Positions 52,547 to 62,084 of a stretch of DNA of 64,000 nt are shown in pieces. The translations under genes were made by a program, and so were the position numbers. The stretch is from Carboxylicivirga mesophila (lineage in GTDB: Bacteria > Bacteroidota > Bacteroidia > Bacteroidales > Marinilabiliaceae), in contig NZ_JAGUCN010000023.1 of NCBI RefSeq assembly GCF_018271975.1, positions 17,166 through 81,165 of the forward strand, given 5' to 3'. The notes beneath the pieces were generated by a model, which was not told where the DNA came from, did no database searches, and saw only the letters and a program-made list of their open reading frames with translations. How positions within the stretch are numbered: position 1 is the stretch's first letter; each line of letters begins with the position of its first letter.

Positions 52547-53965
52547 CTATTTCAATTTAAAGTGGTGGTCCAGAAAACCGGGTATCTGCTCACTGCCAAT
52601 GCGTTTGGCAAGAATTTTTTTATTCTTATCAAGGATGTAGATGACAGGTGTGCTGTAAATGTCGTAATTATTTCTGAAATTACTTCTGTTGTATGGATCA
52701 TAGAGGTGAATCCATTCGTGTAATTGGTGTTCGTTGATAAAGTTTACCCAGGGCTCTTTCTCCCACTGGGTATAAACGGCAACTATTTTAATATCCTGGT
52801 TGGCGTATTTTTTCCAGACTTCTTCATAGAGCTTTGGTATTTCTTTTTCACAATGGCCACACTCGGGCTCCCAAAATACAAGAATGGTAATATCGGCACG
52901 TATCTCGCTCAAACGATAAAACTCTTCGGTATTGGACTGCATCTTAAAGTCAGCAGCTGTGTGCCCAAGTATATTTGGCTTAATCTTATCAACCCGTTCT
53001 CGTAGATTTTTTAGAAACTCCTCATCTACCCAGTCAGCTCTGCCACTTAAGTAGTAGGCTTCTCCCAGCGAAACCAACACAGCATCCATCCCCATTATTT
53101 TACTTTCGTTAGCCCGGTTAAACAGGTGCTGAATCAGGTATTTTTCCATGTCGTAGTTGCCGTTAGCCATGGCTATTACGCGGTGAGATTCTTTAATAAT
53201 AGTATCGGGTAGTTGCAGCAGCACATTGTCAAAATAGTTATCGAGCTTATTGGTGAAAAACGGGGTGCGTAAGATGCGCGGATCATCCATTTGCATATTG
53301 TCGAAATAGTGCGCTTTATAATAGTCGTAGCGCATGCGTTGAACCACCGAATCAGGATTAGAACTTCCATTTGGAGCTGTCATCTGAGGTACTTCAATTT
53401 CCTGTGTAGCTTTTAAGAAGATACTCAAGAAGCTGTTGGGGTGCTGGCTGGTTATTTCCTCATATTTTGCTTTCACATCAGCCGACAGGGCGTTGATTTG
53501 CTGTTGCAGCTTTGCTTTGGTAGCAGCATCCGGGTTAACCTTTAACTGCTCTTGCACAGGGGCAGCCTCCTTTTGTTTAGTCACCAGAAATTGCTGGTAA
53601 TTTAAAAAATCGGCACTTTCCGCACTCCCTTCAATGGTCATGTTATTCAACAAGTCGCTTTTGCTGGTGTGAACGTTAAATTGCTGATCGCTACCAATTA
53701 GCAAGTCAAAATAGGTTCTGTCTTCAAGGTAAACTATATACAGTCCTTCCTCGAGTTTCTCATCGCCTTCAAAAAGGTAGTTTCCTTTCGGACTGATGTA
53801 TGCTGTATCTTTAACCAGCATCTTTTTATTAAAGTAATATCCCAGTATTAATGTAGAGTCGCTATAATCAGCAATGTTAACAGTAATGCTATGGCCGTCG
53901 TTTGAGGCCTTTGCAAAAGGACTGATAAGTATGGAGAATACGATTATTAAAACAAAACTTCTCAT
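52547..53965 (-). CDS. Exported thioredoxin-like protein (DUF4369/DUF5106-like plus TlpA domain)
   Basis: 472 residues with a signal peptide ending SPFAKA. The N-terminal beta domain of about 25-125 resembles DUF4369 (STLILGYYFNKKMLVKDTAY). A helical middle of about 130-330 fits DUF5106. The C-terminal thioredoxin/AhpC-TSA domain of about 335-472 has WEPECGHCEKEIPKLYEEVW with Cys369 and Cys372, and the cis-Pro in YSTPVIYI. It probably handles disulfides or cytochrome maturation in the periplasm. It overlaps the glycosyltransferase gene by 4 bases. Confidence 0.88.
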   Translation of the reverse strand: MRSFVLIIVFSILISPFAKASNDGHSITVNIADYSDSTLILGYYFNKKMLVKDTAYISPKGNYLFEGDEKLEEGLYIVYLEDRTYFDLLIGSDQQFNVHTSKSDLLNNMTIEGSAESADFLNYQQFLVTKQKEAAPVQEQLKVNPDAATKAKLQQQINALSADVKAKYEEITSQHPNSFLSIFLKATQEIEVPQMTAPNGSSNPDSVVQRMRYDYYKAHYFDNMQMDDPRILRTPFFTNKLDNYFDNVLLQLPDTIIKESHRVIAMANGNYDMEKYLIQHLFNRANESKIMGMDAVLVSLGEAYYLSGRADWVDEEFLKNLRERVDKIKPNILGHTAADFKMQSNTEEFYRLSEIRADITILVFWEPECGHCEKEIPKLYEEVWKKYANQDIKIVAVYTQWEKEPWVNFINEHQLHEWIHLYDPYNRSNFRNNYDIYSTPVIYILDKNKKILAKRIGSEQIPGFLDHHFKLK

Positions 53966-54867
53966 TTGCGTTCTTTTAAATAGATGGTTGAAAGATAGCC
54001 TAACTTATATAAATCATACAAATACAGGTTGGGAGATATGGAATTTAAATTTTTCTCAATGGCATGTTTAAAACCCTGATAAGTATGTGCTAATAGCCTA
54101 AGCAGGCCCATGCGTTTACTTATTGAGAAGAACTTTAATAGTTTGATGCGTTTGTACATTAACTCTGCGTATTCTGTTTTGTGCTGTAACAGGAAGAGCA
54201 ATGTATCAATTCGTTGGCGTGATTTTAAAATAAACTCGCTATTGTTCTCAAGTCCTGTATGTATTACATTATTATCAATGTGTTTGATAAGAATGGATTT
54301 ACTCTCCAGTTCAATGCCCATCATGGTGTCTTCGTGGCCCGAGCGTTTAATCGCTTCATCAAAGCGAAATAAATCAAATAGTTGTTTTTTGACCAGAAAA
54401 TTGTTGGACATGAAACTTTTATTGGGGAATAGTGCACGTTGATTGGCACTAAAATCTTCCCTCACTCTGCCCACTTTCCATCGTAACGACTTATCGGGTG
54501 AGGGAAGGTGTTGAGGGTGCACACGACCGCCACAAAGTATCATTTGCTTGCCAATATGGTCCTTATAGGTAGCCAGATAATTATGGGGCAATTCCGAGTC
54601 GCTGTCGATAAAGAGTAAGTTGTCAAAAGCGGCATCTGCTGCCATCTGGTTGCGAATGGTGGCACAACCCCTATTTTCACTTAGCTCCTTATAAGCTACT
54701 TTTGGCAGGTGAGCAATTGCCCGGTTTTGTGTTAGCGTAGATTCGGCTGAACCATCGTCATAAATCAATATTTCAATGGCCAACTGAATATCATTTGCTT
54801 GTTGAAGCAATGCCTCAACCAACTCTCTCACATCAACATTATATACCGGGATACAAATACTCAGCAT
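53962..54867 (-). CDS. Family 2 glycosyltransferase
   Basis: 301 residues with a GT-A fold. ICIPVYNVDVRELVEALLQQ opens the nucleotide-binding domain; IEILIYDDGSAEST carries the first Asp pair, FIDSDSELPHNYL the DxD metal site, and GHEDTMMGIELESKS the likely catalytic acidic motif. There are no transmembrane segments, so it acts at the inner face of the membrane or on a cytoplasmic intermediate. Donor and acceptor unknown. It is 3 bases after the aminopeptidase gene and overlaps the thioredoxin-like gene. Confidence 0.88.
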   Translation of the reverse strand: MLSICIPVYNVDVRELVEALLQQANDIQLAIEILIYDDGSAESTLTQNRAIAHLPKVAYKELSENRGCATIRNQMAADAAFDNLLFIDSDSELPHNYLATYKDHIGKQMILCGGRVHPQHLPSPDKSLRWKVGRVREDFSANQRALFPNKSFMSNNFLVKKQLFDLFRFDEAIKRSGHEDTMMGIELESKSILIKHIDNNVIHTGLENNSEFILKSRQRIDTLLFLLQHKTEYAELMYKRIKLLKFFSISKRMGLLRLLAHTYQGFKHAIEKNLNSISPNLYLYDLYKLGYLSTIYLKERK

Positions 54868-54870
54868 CTG

Positions 54871-56649
54871 TTACAAAGGCTTTGTGCTGTTCTTCAGCCA
54901 TTCTTTTTCTTCGCCATACAGAAGTGGCGAGATAAGGTCATACACTTTCTGATGATAGTTATTGAGCCATGTTTTTTCCTGAACTGTTAATAGTTCAGTG
55001 TTAATGGCCCGTTTATCAACCGGACATAATGTCAAGGTTTCAAACTTTAGGAAGCTACCAAAATCGGTGTCCCTATCTTTTAGTGTTAAAATCAGGTTCT
55101 CAATGCGAATACCATGCTTTCCTGATTTGTATATGCCCGGTTCGTTTGATGAAATCATCCCATCTTTAATCTCCACGCCATTATCTTGCGGACGGATGCT
55201 CTGTGGGCCCTCGTGCACACATAAGAAGTGACCAATGCCATGACCGGTGCCATGCCCGTAATTAATACCTTGCTGCCACATGGCCTGACGGGCGAGTATA
55301 TCGAGGTGAACACCTCTGGTGCCTGTTGGGAAAACGGCCATATCCAGACCTATATTACCTTTCAGTACCAGTGTGAAATCAGTTTTTTCTTCATCAGTGA
55401 GTGGGCCCAGGGCAACGGTTCGGGTAATGTCTGTTGTGCCTTCAAGGTATTGACCACCTGAATCGATGAGAAATAAACCCTTGGGCTGGAGCTCTGCAGC
55501 CGATTCTTCCTGAACAGCGTAATGCACGATGGCGCCATTGCCGGCATATCCGCTGATGGTGTTAAATGAATCACCGTGGTAATTGGGTTGCTCTGCTCTG
55601 AACGCACTTAGCCGGGCAGCAGCCGAATATTCTGTTATGGTTTCTTTACCAATGGTGTTATCGAGCCAGCACAGAAACTTTGTCATCGCAACACCATCTT
55701 TTACCATGGCTTTTCTGAAGTTCTCAATCTCCACTTCGTTCTTTTGCGCTTTCAGATTGGTAACAATGCTGGTTGTTTCAATTTTTGTGCTTTGCTGCGG
55801 TAATGAGCTGTATACGGTACTATTGGTTCTGTTAGGATCTACAATTACCTTGGCTAAAGGCGGCATGTCCTTTATAAAATTATAAAAATCATTGTAGATG
55901 AATATTTTGATATCCTCTTCCGATAGTTGCTTACCAATGCTGGAGGTAAGCTTATGAGGGTCAATAAACAGGTTAACATGATTATGCGACACTACCAGGT
56001 AGGCATGAAACACCGGATTGTATTGCACATCCTGTCCTCTGAAGTTAAGCAGCCAGGCCACCTCGTCAAGTGTTGTGATAATATAGTGTGTGGCTCCCTG
56101 TGCTTTCATTCGCCGACGCACTTCCGCTATTTTTTCTGTTCGGGACAGGCCAGTGTACTCGGTACCCAATTCAAAAATACCATCTTCAGGCATCAGTGGG
56201 CGTGCTTCCCAAATATCATCTTCCATAAATAGCTTGGCATCCAATCGTATGTCAGCTTTCTTCAGGAGCTTGGCCAGCGAACGGAGCTCATTAACGGTCA
56301 TGGTTTTTCCATTAACACCAACCACTGCACCGGCATTTAGGTTCTCGGTCAGCCAGTCTTTATAGTCCGGCACACCTTCTGTACCCATGCGATACAACTC
56401 CATACCTGAATCTTCCAGTTGTTGTTCTGCCTGAAGAAAGTAGCGAGAGTCGGTCCACAGACCCGCTTCTTCGTTGGTAACCACCACCGTTCCGGCCGAA
56501 CCGGTAAAGCCCGACAGCCATTCTCTGAATTTCCAGTGTGATGAAGGGTACTCACTTAAATGCGGATCGGCACTTGTAATAATACAGGCATCAACTCCAA
56601 GAGTAGCCATGTGATTTCTGAGTTTAAATAAGCGATCGGGCGTAGACAT
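54871..56649 (-). CDS. pepP: Xaa-Pro aminopeptidase (aminopeptidase P, M24)
   Basis: 592 residues, the long three-domain form like eukaryotic XPNPEP1. It releases N-terminal residues before proline. The first two creatinase-like domains occupy about 1-300 (SGFTGSAGTVVVTNEEAGLW, then VAWLLNFRGQDVQYNPVFHA). The catalytic pita-bread domain has DSGGQYLEGTTDITRT (two Asp ligands), GHGTGHGIGHFLCVHEGPQS (His ligand and others), ISSNEPGIY (Glu) and GIRIENLILT (Glu). It is cytoplasmic with no signal peptide. It lies in the middle of an operon with envelope genes. Confidence 0.95.
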   Translation of the reverse strand: MSTPDRLFKLRNHMATLGVDACIITSADPHLSEYPSSHWKFREWLSGFTGSAGTVVVTNEEAGLWTDSRYFLQAEQQLEDSGMELYRMGTEGVPDYKDWLTENLNAGAVVGVNGKTMTVNELRSLAKLLKKADIRLDAKLFMEDDIWEARPLMPEDGIFELGTEYTGLSRTEKIAEVRRRMKAQGATHYIITTLDEVAWLLNFRGQDVQYNPVFHAYLVVSHNHVNLFIDPHKLTSSIGKQLSEEDIKIFIYNDFYNFIKDMPPLAKVIVDPNRTNSTVYSSLPQQSTKIETTSIVTNLKAQKNEVEIENFRKAMVKDGVAMTKFLCWLDNTIGKETITEYSAAARLSAFRAEQPNYHGDSFNTISGYAGNGAIVHYAVQEESAAELQPKGLFLIDSGGQYLEGTTDITRTVALGPLTDEEKTDFTLVLKGNIGLDMAVFPTGTRGVHLDILARQAMWQQGINYGHGTGHGIGHFLCVHEGPQSIRPQDNGVEIKDGMISSNEPGIYKSGKHGIRIENLILTLKDRDTDFGSFLKFETLTLCPVDKRAINTELLTVQEKTWLNNYHQKVYDLISPLLYGEEKEWLKNSTKPL

Positions 56650-56653
56650 GTAG

Positions 56654-57724
56654 CTAGTTTTTTATCGTTATGGATGCATCTTCATTAAATAATATCAGGT
56701 TGGCCTGCGGTGTTTCCGTTTCTCCAATTGTACCGGAAAACGACACCGTACCATTCTCTTTGTAGAGCAGTAAATCCTGGGGGCTAGGATGGGTAAATGA
56801 GCCATTCGTTACTGCACCATTTAAAAGGTAAGTAAGTTCTGAAGGGAGAGTAAGTGTGGTTTTTGCTCTCTTATTTGAAATGGTAACTTCCTTCACTGAT
56901 TGACAGGCTTCAACCAGCAGCTGGCCTCGTTCCAACTCACAAAACAGATAGTTCGACAGACCTTTGACTTTGCCAATAAATTGTGAACCTTTCAGGCTTA
57001 AGCTATCCACCTGATTAATGGTGAGTCTATCGGTTGAAGTTTGCAATTCCATGACAGAAACATTGGTGATGCCTGCCATGCAATAATTGGTTTTGCCCTT
57101 CAGTTTTTGCCCATTATTAATGTTAAGGGTACAATTGTTTAAATTGGCCTTTATCTCACCAAAATTATCAATCAGTCCCTCGGTAAATGCTAAGTCCAGC
57201 TGAAGCAATTTGTCCGGAGCTATTTGTGTCAATTCCAGGTTGCCATAGCTGTGTTTGAGCCTGATGGTGCCGCTGATGCTGTCAATCTTCACATCACCAA
57301 TGGAGTTGTTGATGTCAAGGTTTAACCGGGCCGGAATTTTAATGCGGTAATTAATGGTGAAGGGGTAGTTCGAAAAGAAATCTTCCGAGAAAGTGGTTTT
57401 GAGATGGCTGGTGCGATTGTATCGCCGGTCTTCAAAAGACACAAGAGACAGAAACTCCTCCAGGTTACTCTCATACCTTGTTTCCATGTTCACCGTAATA
57501 TCCACCTGTATGGTTTCTTCTTCCCACGATGACACATAAACAAAGCCATGCTTGTTGGTCACCTTTAGCTCATCAATGTTTGTGGCATCAAAATCCTTTT
57601 TAACGACGTGGGTTCTTCCTGGTGTCTTTGTTATAACGGTGGAGTCATTTGCTTCGTCCTGAGCACTTAGGCTATAGAGGCCAAACAAGTTAAAGCAGAG
57701 CATATAGATGAATAGAGATCTCAT
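56654..57724 (-). CDS. Exported beta-helix-like (DUF4097-like) hypothetical protein
   Basis: 356 residues with a signal peptide ending LYSLSAQ. The mature protein is beta-rich, with repeated short strands of the type LNLDINNSIGDVKIDSISGT and LKHSYGNLELTQI, as in DUF4097/putative adhesin domains that form a right-handed beta helix. The exact family is uncertain. It is first in the minus-strand operon, 4 bases before the aminopeptidase gene. Role unknown; related proteins occur with anti-sigma-factor-type regulators, none of which is visible here. Confidence 0.65.
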   Translation of the reverse strand: MRSLFIYMLCFNLFGLYSLSAQDEANDSTVITKTPGRTHVVKKDFDATNIDELKVTNKHGFVYVSSWEEETIQVDITVNMETRYESNLEEFLSLVSFEDRRYNRTSHLKTTFSEDFFSNYPFTINYRIKIPARLNLDINNSIGDVKIDSISGTIRLKHSYGNLELTQIAPDKLLQLDLAFTEGLIDNFGEIKANLNNCTLNINNGQKLKGKTNYCMAGITNVSVMELQTSTDRLTINQVDSLSLKGSQFIGKVKGLSNYLFCELERGQLLVEACQSVKEVTISNKRAKTTLTLPSELTYLLNGAVTNGSFTHPSPQDLLLYKENGTVSFSGTIGETETPQANLILFNEDASITIKN

Positions 57725-57784
57725 GTTGTTATTTTATTGTTGAAACAGCGGTGAATCCTAAAGGTTCGCACTGAACTATATTGA

Positions 57785-57792
57785 CAAAAATA
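57785..57792 (-). promoter_or_regulatory. -7 element of the five-gene minus-strand operon
   Basis: TATTTTTG on the minus strand, 61 bases before the first gene. A TTTTG lies 26 bases further up, longer than the usual spacing. The five genes from 57724 down to 51586 have gaps of 4, 3, -4 and 1 bases. Confidence 0.4.
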
Positions 57793-57898
57793 AGTTAATA
57801 TGATGGGGCTAAAATAAGCAAAATAGCACGGCTATAAAAATCTGCAAAGAGATTGTCGGAAAAGGCTTCTGCAAACATTATCAGGCTCTATATTATTA

Positions 57899-57906
57899 TA
57901 CCTTTG
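57899..57906 (+). promoter_or_regulatory. -7 element of the TonB-dependent receptor gene
   Basis: TACCTTTG matches TAnnTTTG, 27 bases before the receptor ATG. No correctly spaced TTG. Confidence 0.45.
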
Positions 57907-57933
57907 CGGCGATTTTAATTTTAAATAGTATAA

Positions 57934-59979
57934 ATGAAAACAAGTAATTTTTTTAAACAACAAAATCTTTGCTTTAAGCATTGGAATGGAGAAAAGTATG
58001 CCGTTTTTAACAGCATTAAGAAAGTGGTAAAAATAGGGGCTTTATGCGCAGCTTACTTTTCTATTTTTGGTTATCAGCAAACATTTGCACAAATTGATAC
58101 TGCATCGATAAATAAAAAAATAAATCTGGAAGAGGTCGAGGTATCGGCTCGTCGCACAACATCGGTTTATTCTGAAGTAGGGCGTGTACTCCATGTTATC
58201 TCACGTAAGGAGATAGAAGAACTGCCGGTTTACAGTGTACAGGATTTACTCAGATATGCGATGAATGTGGATGTGCGTCAGCGCGGCCCACTTGGAATTC
58301 AGGCGGATGTGAGTATTCGAGGAGGATCATTCGACCAGGTCATGATCCTTTTTAATGGCATCAATGTTACCGATCCACAAACCGGCCATTTGAGCCTTAA
58401 CCTGCCCGTTGATATGCAAAGTATTGAACGTGTTGAAATACTTGAGGGACCGGGAGCCCGCGTGTATGGTCCCGGTGCTTTTAGTGGTGCTATCAACTTT
58501 GTTATCGGCACTAAAACTCAGGATAATCTGACTGTTAATGTGCTAGGCGGCCAGCATGGTTTGTACAATGCCTCGGCCAATGCCACAGTAAAAACAGGTC
58601 AGTTAAAAAACTACATTGCAGCCAATAAAGCCGGTAGCGATGGGTATATCGATAATACCGATTTTAAAAATCACAGCCTTTTCTATCAGGGGCAGCTGGA
58701 TTTCGGAAAAGAACAACTGGACTTTCAGTTGGGCTACAACGATAAAGCTTTTGGAGCCAATGCCTTCTATACCCCAAAATACCCCAATCAATTTGAACAG
58801 AATAAAACAACTTTTGCCTCGGTAAAGCTAAGCTCTGGTGAAACTGTTAAGATATCACCCGCCCTTTACTGGCGCCGTCATCAGGATCGCTTTGAGCTAT
58901 TCAGAGATAACCCGGCCAGCTGGTACACCACGCATAATTATCACCTTACCGATGTGTTTGGCGGCAGCTTTAATGCTGTTATTCCATGGGCTTTGGGTAA
59001 AACTTCGGTAGGCGGAGAGGTGCGTAGCGAAAATGTGTGGAGTAACGTGCTGGGCTACGACATGAAATCGCCCATTGATGTGCCCGGCGAAGATGCCCAA
59101 TTCACCAAATCGTTTCATCGCACCAATGTGTCCACTTTTGTGGAGCATGTTTATAACTACCAAAAACTATCAGTATCGGCAGGGGTGTTGATGAACTGGA
59201 ATTCATCACTGGGGTTTGGTGTTGACTTCTTTCCGGGAGTGGATGTGAGTTACTGGCTCACTGATGCGCTGAAGGTATACGGTAGCGCCAATAAAACACT
59301 GCGCCTGCCTACTTTCACCGATTTGTTTTATGCCGGACCAACCAACTTGGGTAACCCGGACCTGAAACCGGAAGAGGCACTGACTTTTGAAGGGGGGCTG
59401 AAAGTGGTTAACAGTTGGCTGAGTGGTCAGACGAGCCTTTATTATCGCGAAGCCGATAACCTGATTGACTGGGGCCGCCTTGATGGCGAAGAAAAATACC
59501 AGACGCGTAATTTGTCCGAGATGAGTTCGTGGGGGTTTCAGGCACAAGGAAAGGTGAATGTAAGCGAGCTGATTGGCCGCAATCCCCTTAAGAGTATTGA
59601 ATTGGGATATGCCTACATCGACCAGGATAAAAATGTGCCGGACGAGTATGAGTCGGTATATGTAATGGATTACCTGAAGCACAAATTTAATGCGGCTGCT
59701 AATATCACCATATACAAGCAACTGGGGGCCGTTATTAATGTTACTTACCAGGATAGGGAAGGCGAGTACATTAGCTTTGTGGATGGCTCCTACGAGGAAG
59801 TGCCGACTGAATATGCGCCTTTCTGGCTGGCTGATTTGCGCCTGCAATGGTCTGCTCCCCGCTACAAGGTATTTGTGGATGCCACCAACGTATTTGACCA
59901 GCAGTATTACGATTTGGGAAATGTTGTACAGCCCGGACGCTGGGTGCGAGCCGGTGTGCAGCTGAACCTTAATCTTTAA
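57934..59979 (+). CDS. TonB-dependent outer-membrane receptor
   Basis: 681 residues. It has an unusually long N-terminus before the signal hydrophobic core, running FKHWNGEKYAVFNSIKKVVK then ending FGYQQTFAQ. The plug domain of about 65-190 has LEEVEVSARRTTSVYSEVGR as the TonB-box region, then SIRGGSFDQVMILFNGINVT and RVEILEGPGARVYGPGAFSG. The barrel ends VRAGVQLNLNL with GRWVRAG. The N-terminal FKHWNGEKYA-type sequence and size recall BtuB-like receptors of Bacteroidota, but no cobalamin riboswitch is visible upstream, so the substrate is left open. It is divergent from the operon ending in DUF4465. Confidence 0.9.
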   Translation: MKTSNFFKQQNLCFKHWNGEKYAVFNSIKKVVKIGALCAAYFSIFGYQQTFAQIDTASINKKINLEEVEVSARRTTSVYSEVGRVLHVISRKEIEELPVYSVQDLLRYAMNVDVRQRGPLGIQADVSIRGGSFDQVMILFNGINVTDPQTGHLSLNLPVDMQSIERVEILEGPGARVYGPGAFSGAINFVIGTKTQDNLTVNVLGGQHGLYNASANATVKTGQLKNYIAANKAGSDGYIDNTDFKNHSLFYQGQLDFGKEQLDFQLGYNDKAFGANAFYTPKYPNQFEQNKTTFASVKLSSGETVKISPALYWRRHQDRFELFRDNPASWYTTHNYHLTDVFGGSFNAVIPWALGKTSVGGEVRSENVWSNVLGYDMKSPIDVPGEDAQFTKSFHRTNVSTFVEHVYNYQKLSVSAGVLMNWNSSLGFGVDFFPGVDVSYWLTDALKVYGSANKTLRLPTFTDLFYAGPTNLGNPDLKPEEALTFEGGLKVVNSWLSGQTSLYYREADNLIDWGRLDGEEKYQTRNLSEMSSWGFQAQGKVNVSELIGRNPLKSIELGYAYIDQDKNVPDEYESVYVMDYLKHKFNAAANITIYKQLGAVINVTYQDREGEYISFVDGSYEEVPTEYAPFWLADLRLQWSAPRYKVFVDATNVFDQQYYDLGNVVQPGRWVRAGVQLNLNL

Positions 59980-60004
59980 TAGACAGTTAGGAATAAAATA
60001 TAGA

Positions 60005-60037
60005 AACCCATCCGGCCACTGGTCTGGTGGGTTTTTT
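60005..60037 (+). terminator. Terminator after the TonB-dependent receptor
   Basis: Imperfect stem around AACCCA (60005-60010) and TGGGTT (60028-60033), with inner pairs, followed by T-rich sequence. Confidence 0.6.
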
Positions 60038-60125
60038 GTGTCCTGCAGTTGGCAGCACCATTTCCGCGCGTGCGAATGTGTTCCCGCTACTTGCAGGAAG
60101 GTTTTTCAAATGTTTGAGGTGTCTG

Positions 60126-61961
60126 CTATTTCGCTTTTTTAATGATCATCTCGCAGTTTTTGCAATCAAACTCCAGCAAGTAGCTGTCCTTATCGTTGTA
60201 TAGGGTAAGTGGCAGAAGTCGACGGGCCTCAGGATGCTCTTTCAGGCATTGGTTATTCATATACAGCAAGCAATGACGGGTGCGCATAAGTTCCGCATTT
60301 GATGTGTTGGCCTGCTTCTCAAAACCCCAGTCGCTATTGGTTACGCCATGTCGGGCATAAAACTGTTGAGCTTTCTGGTTGATGATGTTGGCGGTAAAAT
60401 TGAGTTCGCTTTTGGGGAATGGTACACTATTAGGATGCATGGCTCGTTCTTTGGCTTTAAAGTGCGCCTGGCGTTTTTGCAGATGGCATTCAATTAACTC
60501 CCGGCGCAGCCCATTAAGGTCTTTCGTCTTAAAAAACCAGTTGTTTTTCAGATTGATATGCACATTATCGGCCTCAAATATGGTGGAGCCTAGTTTAGCT
60601 ATTTGTGTTTGTATCTGCTCCAGCGCCCGTTCCGGATTATTGGCCATTTGTGCATCCAATGACCTGGTGATGGACGACTCAAGGCCGTCGGTATCTTTTA
60701 TGGATAAGGTAAAGCCATTATCGTTTTCACTCAAAATAATGTTGACCTTAATCTTCCGTTGGGTGGTGTTGTTATTGACACTGTCGGTAAATGCCTTGTC
60801 GAAATTACGAAACAGGTTCATGCCTTGTCGTATGCCCTTCATGCTGTTGGGGTAAACCTTATTACCCTCCGTGCGGTTAACTTTTAAGCCCGTAAGCTCC
60901 TTCTTTTTGGTGTAAAACGACAGTCCATCCCCATTATTAATGGAGGTGTTGCCCACAATCGTAAAATGGTCTTTTCCCACCTGCATCACCTTGCCAATCT
61001 GTTCGCCCCTGTTTTTAGGCGAATCAATGGACCAGATGCCAGTTGAACGGCCATTGATAAAGTAGCTGGTAAAGCCTCTGTTAAAGCTTTTTCCAACTTC
61101 GGGAGTGTAACTCGCAATACTTGTTCCTGACGATGCACGCACCACATCATTGCGGCGCTTAATAATGTCGTCGAGCATTTGCCGGTAATGCGCCGTTACA
61201 TTAGCCACATAATCTTTGTCTTTCAGGCGCCCTTCAATTTTAAAGGAGGAGATACCTGCATTAACCAGCTGCTCCAGGTGCCCCGACAGGTTCAGGTCTT
61301 TCAGCGACAGTAAGTGCTTATCATGGTACAACTCTTCACCGTTTCGTGTTTTTAAACTGTACTTAAGCCGGCATGGCTGGGCACACTCACCCCGGTTGGC
61401 ACTGCGCTTGTTAATGGCCGCGCTCATGTAGCATTGGCCACTGTAGCATACACACAGCGCCCCATGAATAAAATATTCCAGGGGAACAGTTGTAGCCTGG
61501 CGGATGGTCTCTATTTCGTTGCTCGAAAGTTCACGGGCCAGTACAACCTGGTCAAAACCCACATCCTCCAGGAACTTAACTTTATCGAGACTGCGGTTAT
61601 CTGTTTGTGTGCTGGCATGGATGGGTATGGGTGGTAAATCTGTTTCCAGGAGGCCCATATCCTGTATGATGAGCGCATCGGCACCAAGTTGATATACCTG
61701 ATGAGCCAACTCATTGGCAGCCTGCAGCTCATTATCAAACAATAGCGTATTAAGTGCAATATATACTTTCACACCAAACAGGTGGGCATAACTTATGAGC
61801 TGTTCAATGTCGTCAAGTGAGTTGCCGGCATTTTTACGGGCCCCAAAACCCGGACCGCCTATGTATACGGCATCGGCACCATGGTCAATGGCTGCTTTAC
61901 CGCATTCAAGATTCTTTGCAGGAGAAAGGAGTTCGATGGTTCTGACTGGGGCTGTGTTCAT
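60126..61961 (-). CDS. U32 peptidase-family protein (RlhA/TrhP-like)
   Basis: 611 residues. ELLSPAKNLECGKAAIDHGA and ADAVYIGGPGFGARKNAG form the TIM-barrel start; HASTQTDNRSLDKVKFLEDV and VVLARELSSNEIETIR follow. The Cys cluster CVCYSGQCYMSAAINKRSAN then RGECAQPCRLKY is the U32 metal or Fe-S signature, and SSFKIEGRLKD follows. The large C-terminal extension of about 330-600 includes a DUF3656-like part and further Cys (CLLYMNNQC, FDCKNC). Relatives hydroxylate tRNA or 23S rRNA using prephenate; which target applies here is undecided. The old peptidase label is probably misleading. Confidence 0.88.
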   Translation of the reverse strand: MNTAPVRTIELLSPAKNLECGKAAIDHGADAVYIGGPGFGARKNAGNSLDDIEQLISYAHLFGVKVYIALNTLLFDNELQAANELAHQVYQLGADALIIQDMGLLETDLPPIPIHASTQTDNRSLDKVKFLEDVGFDQVVLARELSSNEIETIRQATTVPLEYFIHGALCVCYSGQCYMSAAINKRSANRGECAQPCRLKYSLKTRNGEELYHDKHLLSLKDLNLSGHLEQLVNAGISSFKIEGRLKDKDYVANVTAHYRQMLDDIIKRRNDVVRASSGTSIASYTPEVGKSFNRGFTSYFINGRSTGIWSIDSPKNRGEQIGKVMQVGKDHFTIVGNTSINNGDGLSFYTKKKELTGLKVNRTEGNKVYPNSMKGIRQGMNLFRNFDKAFTDSVNNNTTQRKIKVNIILSENDNGFTLSIKDTDGLESSITRSLDAQMANNPERALEQIQTQIAKLGSTIFEADNVHINLKNNWFFKTKDLNGLRRELIECHLQKRQAHFKAKERAMHPNSVPFPKSELNFTANIINQKAQQFYARHGVTNSDWGFEKQANTSNAELMRTRHCLLYMNNQCLKEHPEARRLLPLTLYNDKDSYLLEFDCKNCEMIIKKAK

Positions 61962-62015
61962 TGATTTTTGTTTAGCTTAATAAGCGATCGGATTAGTAAA
62001 TTAAGTATTAATTTA

Positions 62016-62058
62016 TATTTTTGTTTGTGCTCTTGGCGCCGATTTGGTGACAAAAATA
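62016..62058. promoter_or_regulatory. Divergent -7 elements between the U32 and SLC13 genes
   Basis: Plus strand TATTTTTG (62016-62023) faces the SLC13 gene and minus strand TATTTTTG (62051-62058) faces the U32 gene. Both match TAnnTTTG, without clear -33 elements. Confidence 0.4.
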
Positions 62059-62084
62059 GCACATTTATTTGACGCTTATAACAG

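Noticed and set aside
57725..57933. Cobalamin riboswitch upstream of the TonB-dependent receptor
   Set aside because: The receptor is BtuB-like at its N-terminus, but no B12-box-like motif or riboswitch-length fold was seen in the 209-base gap.
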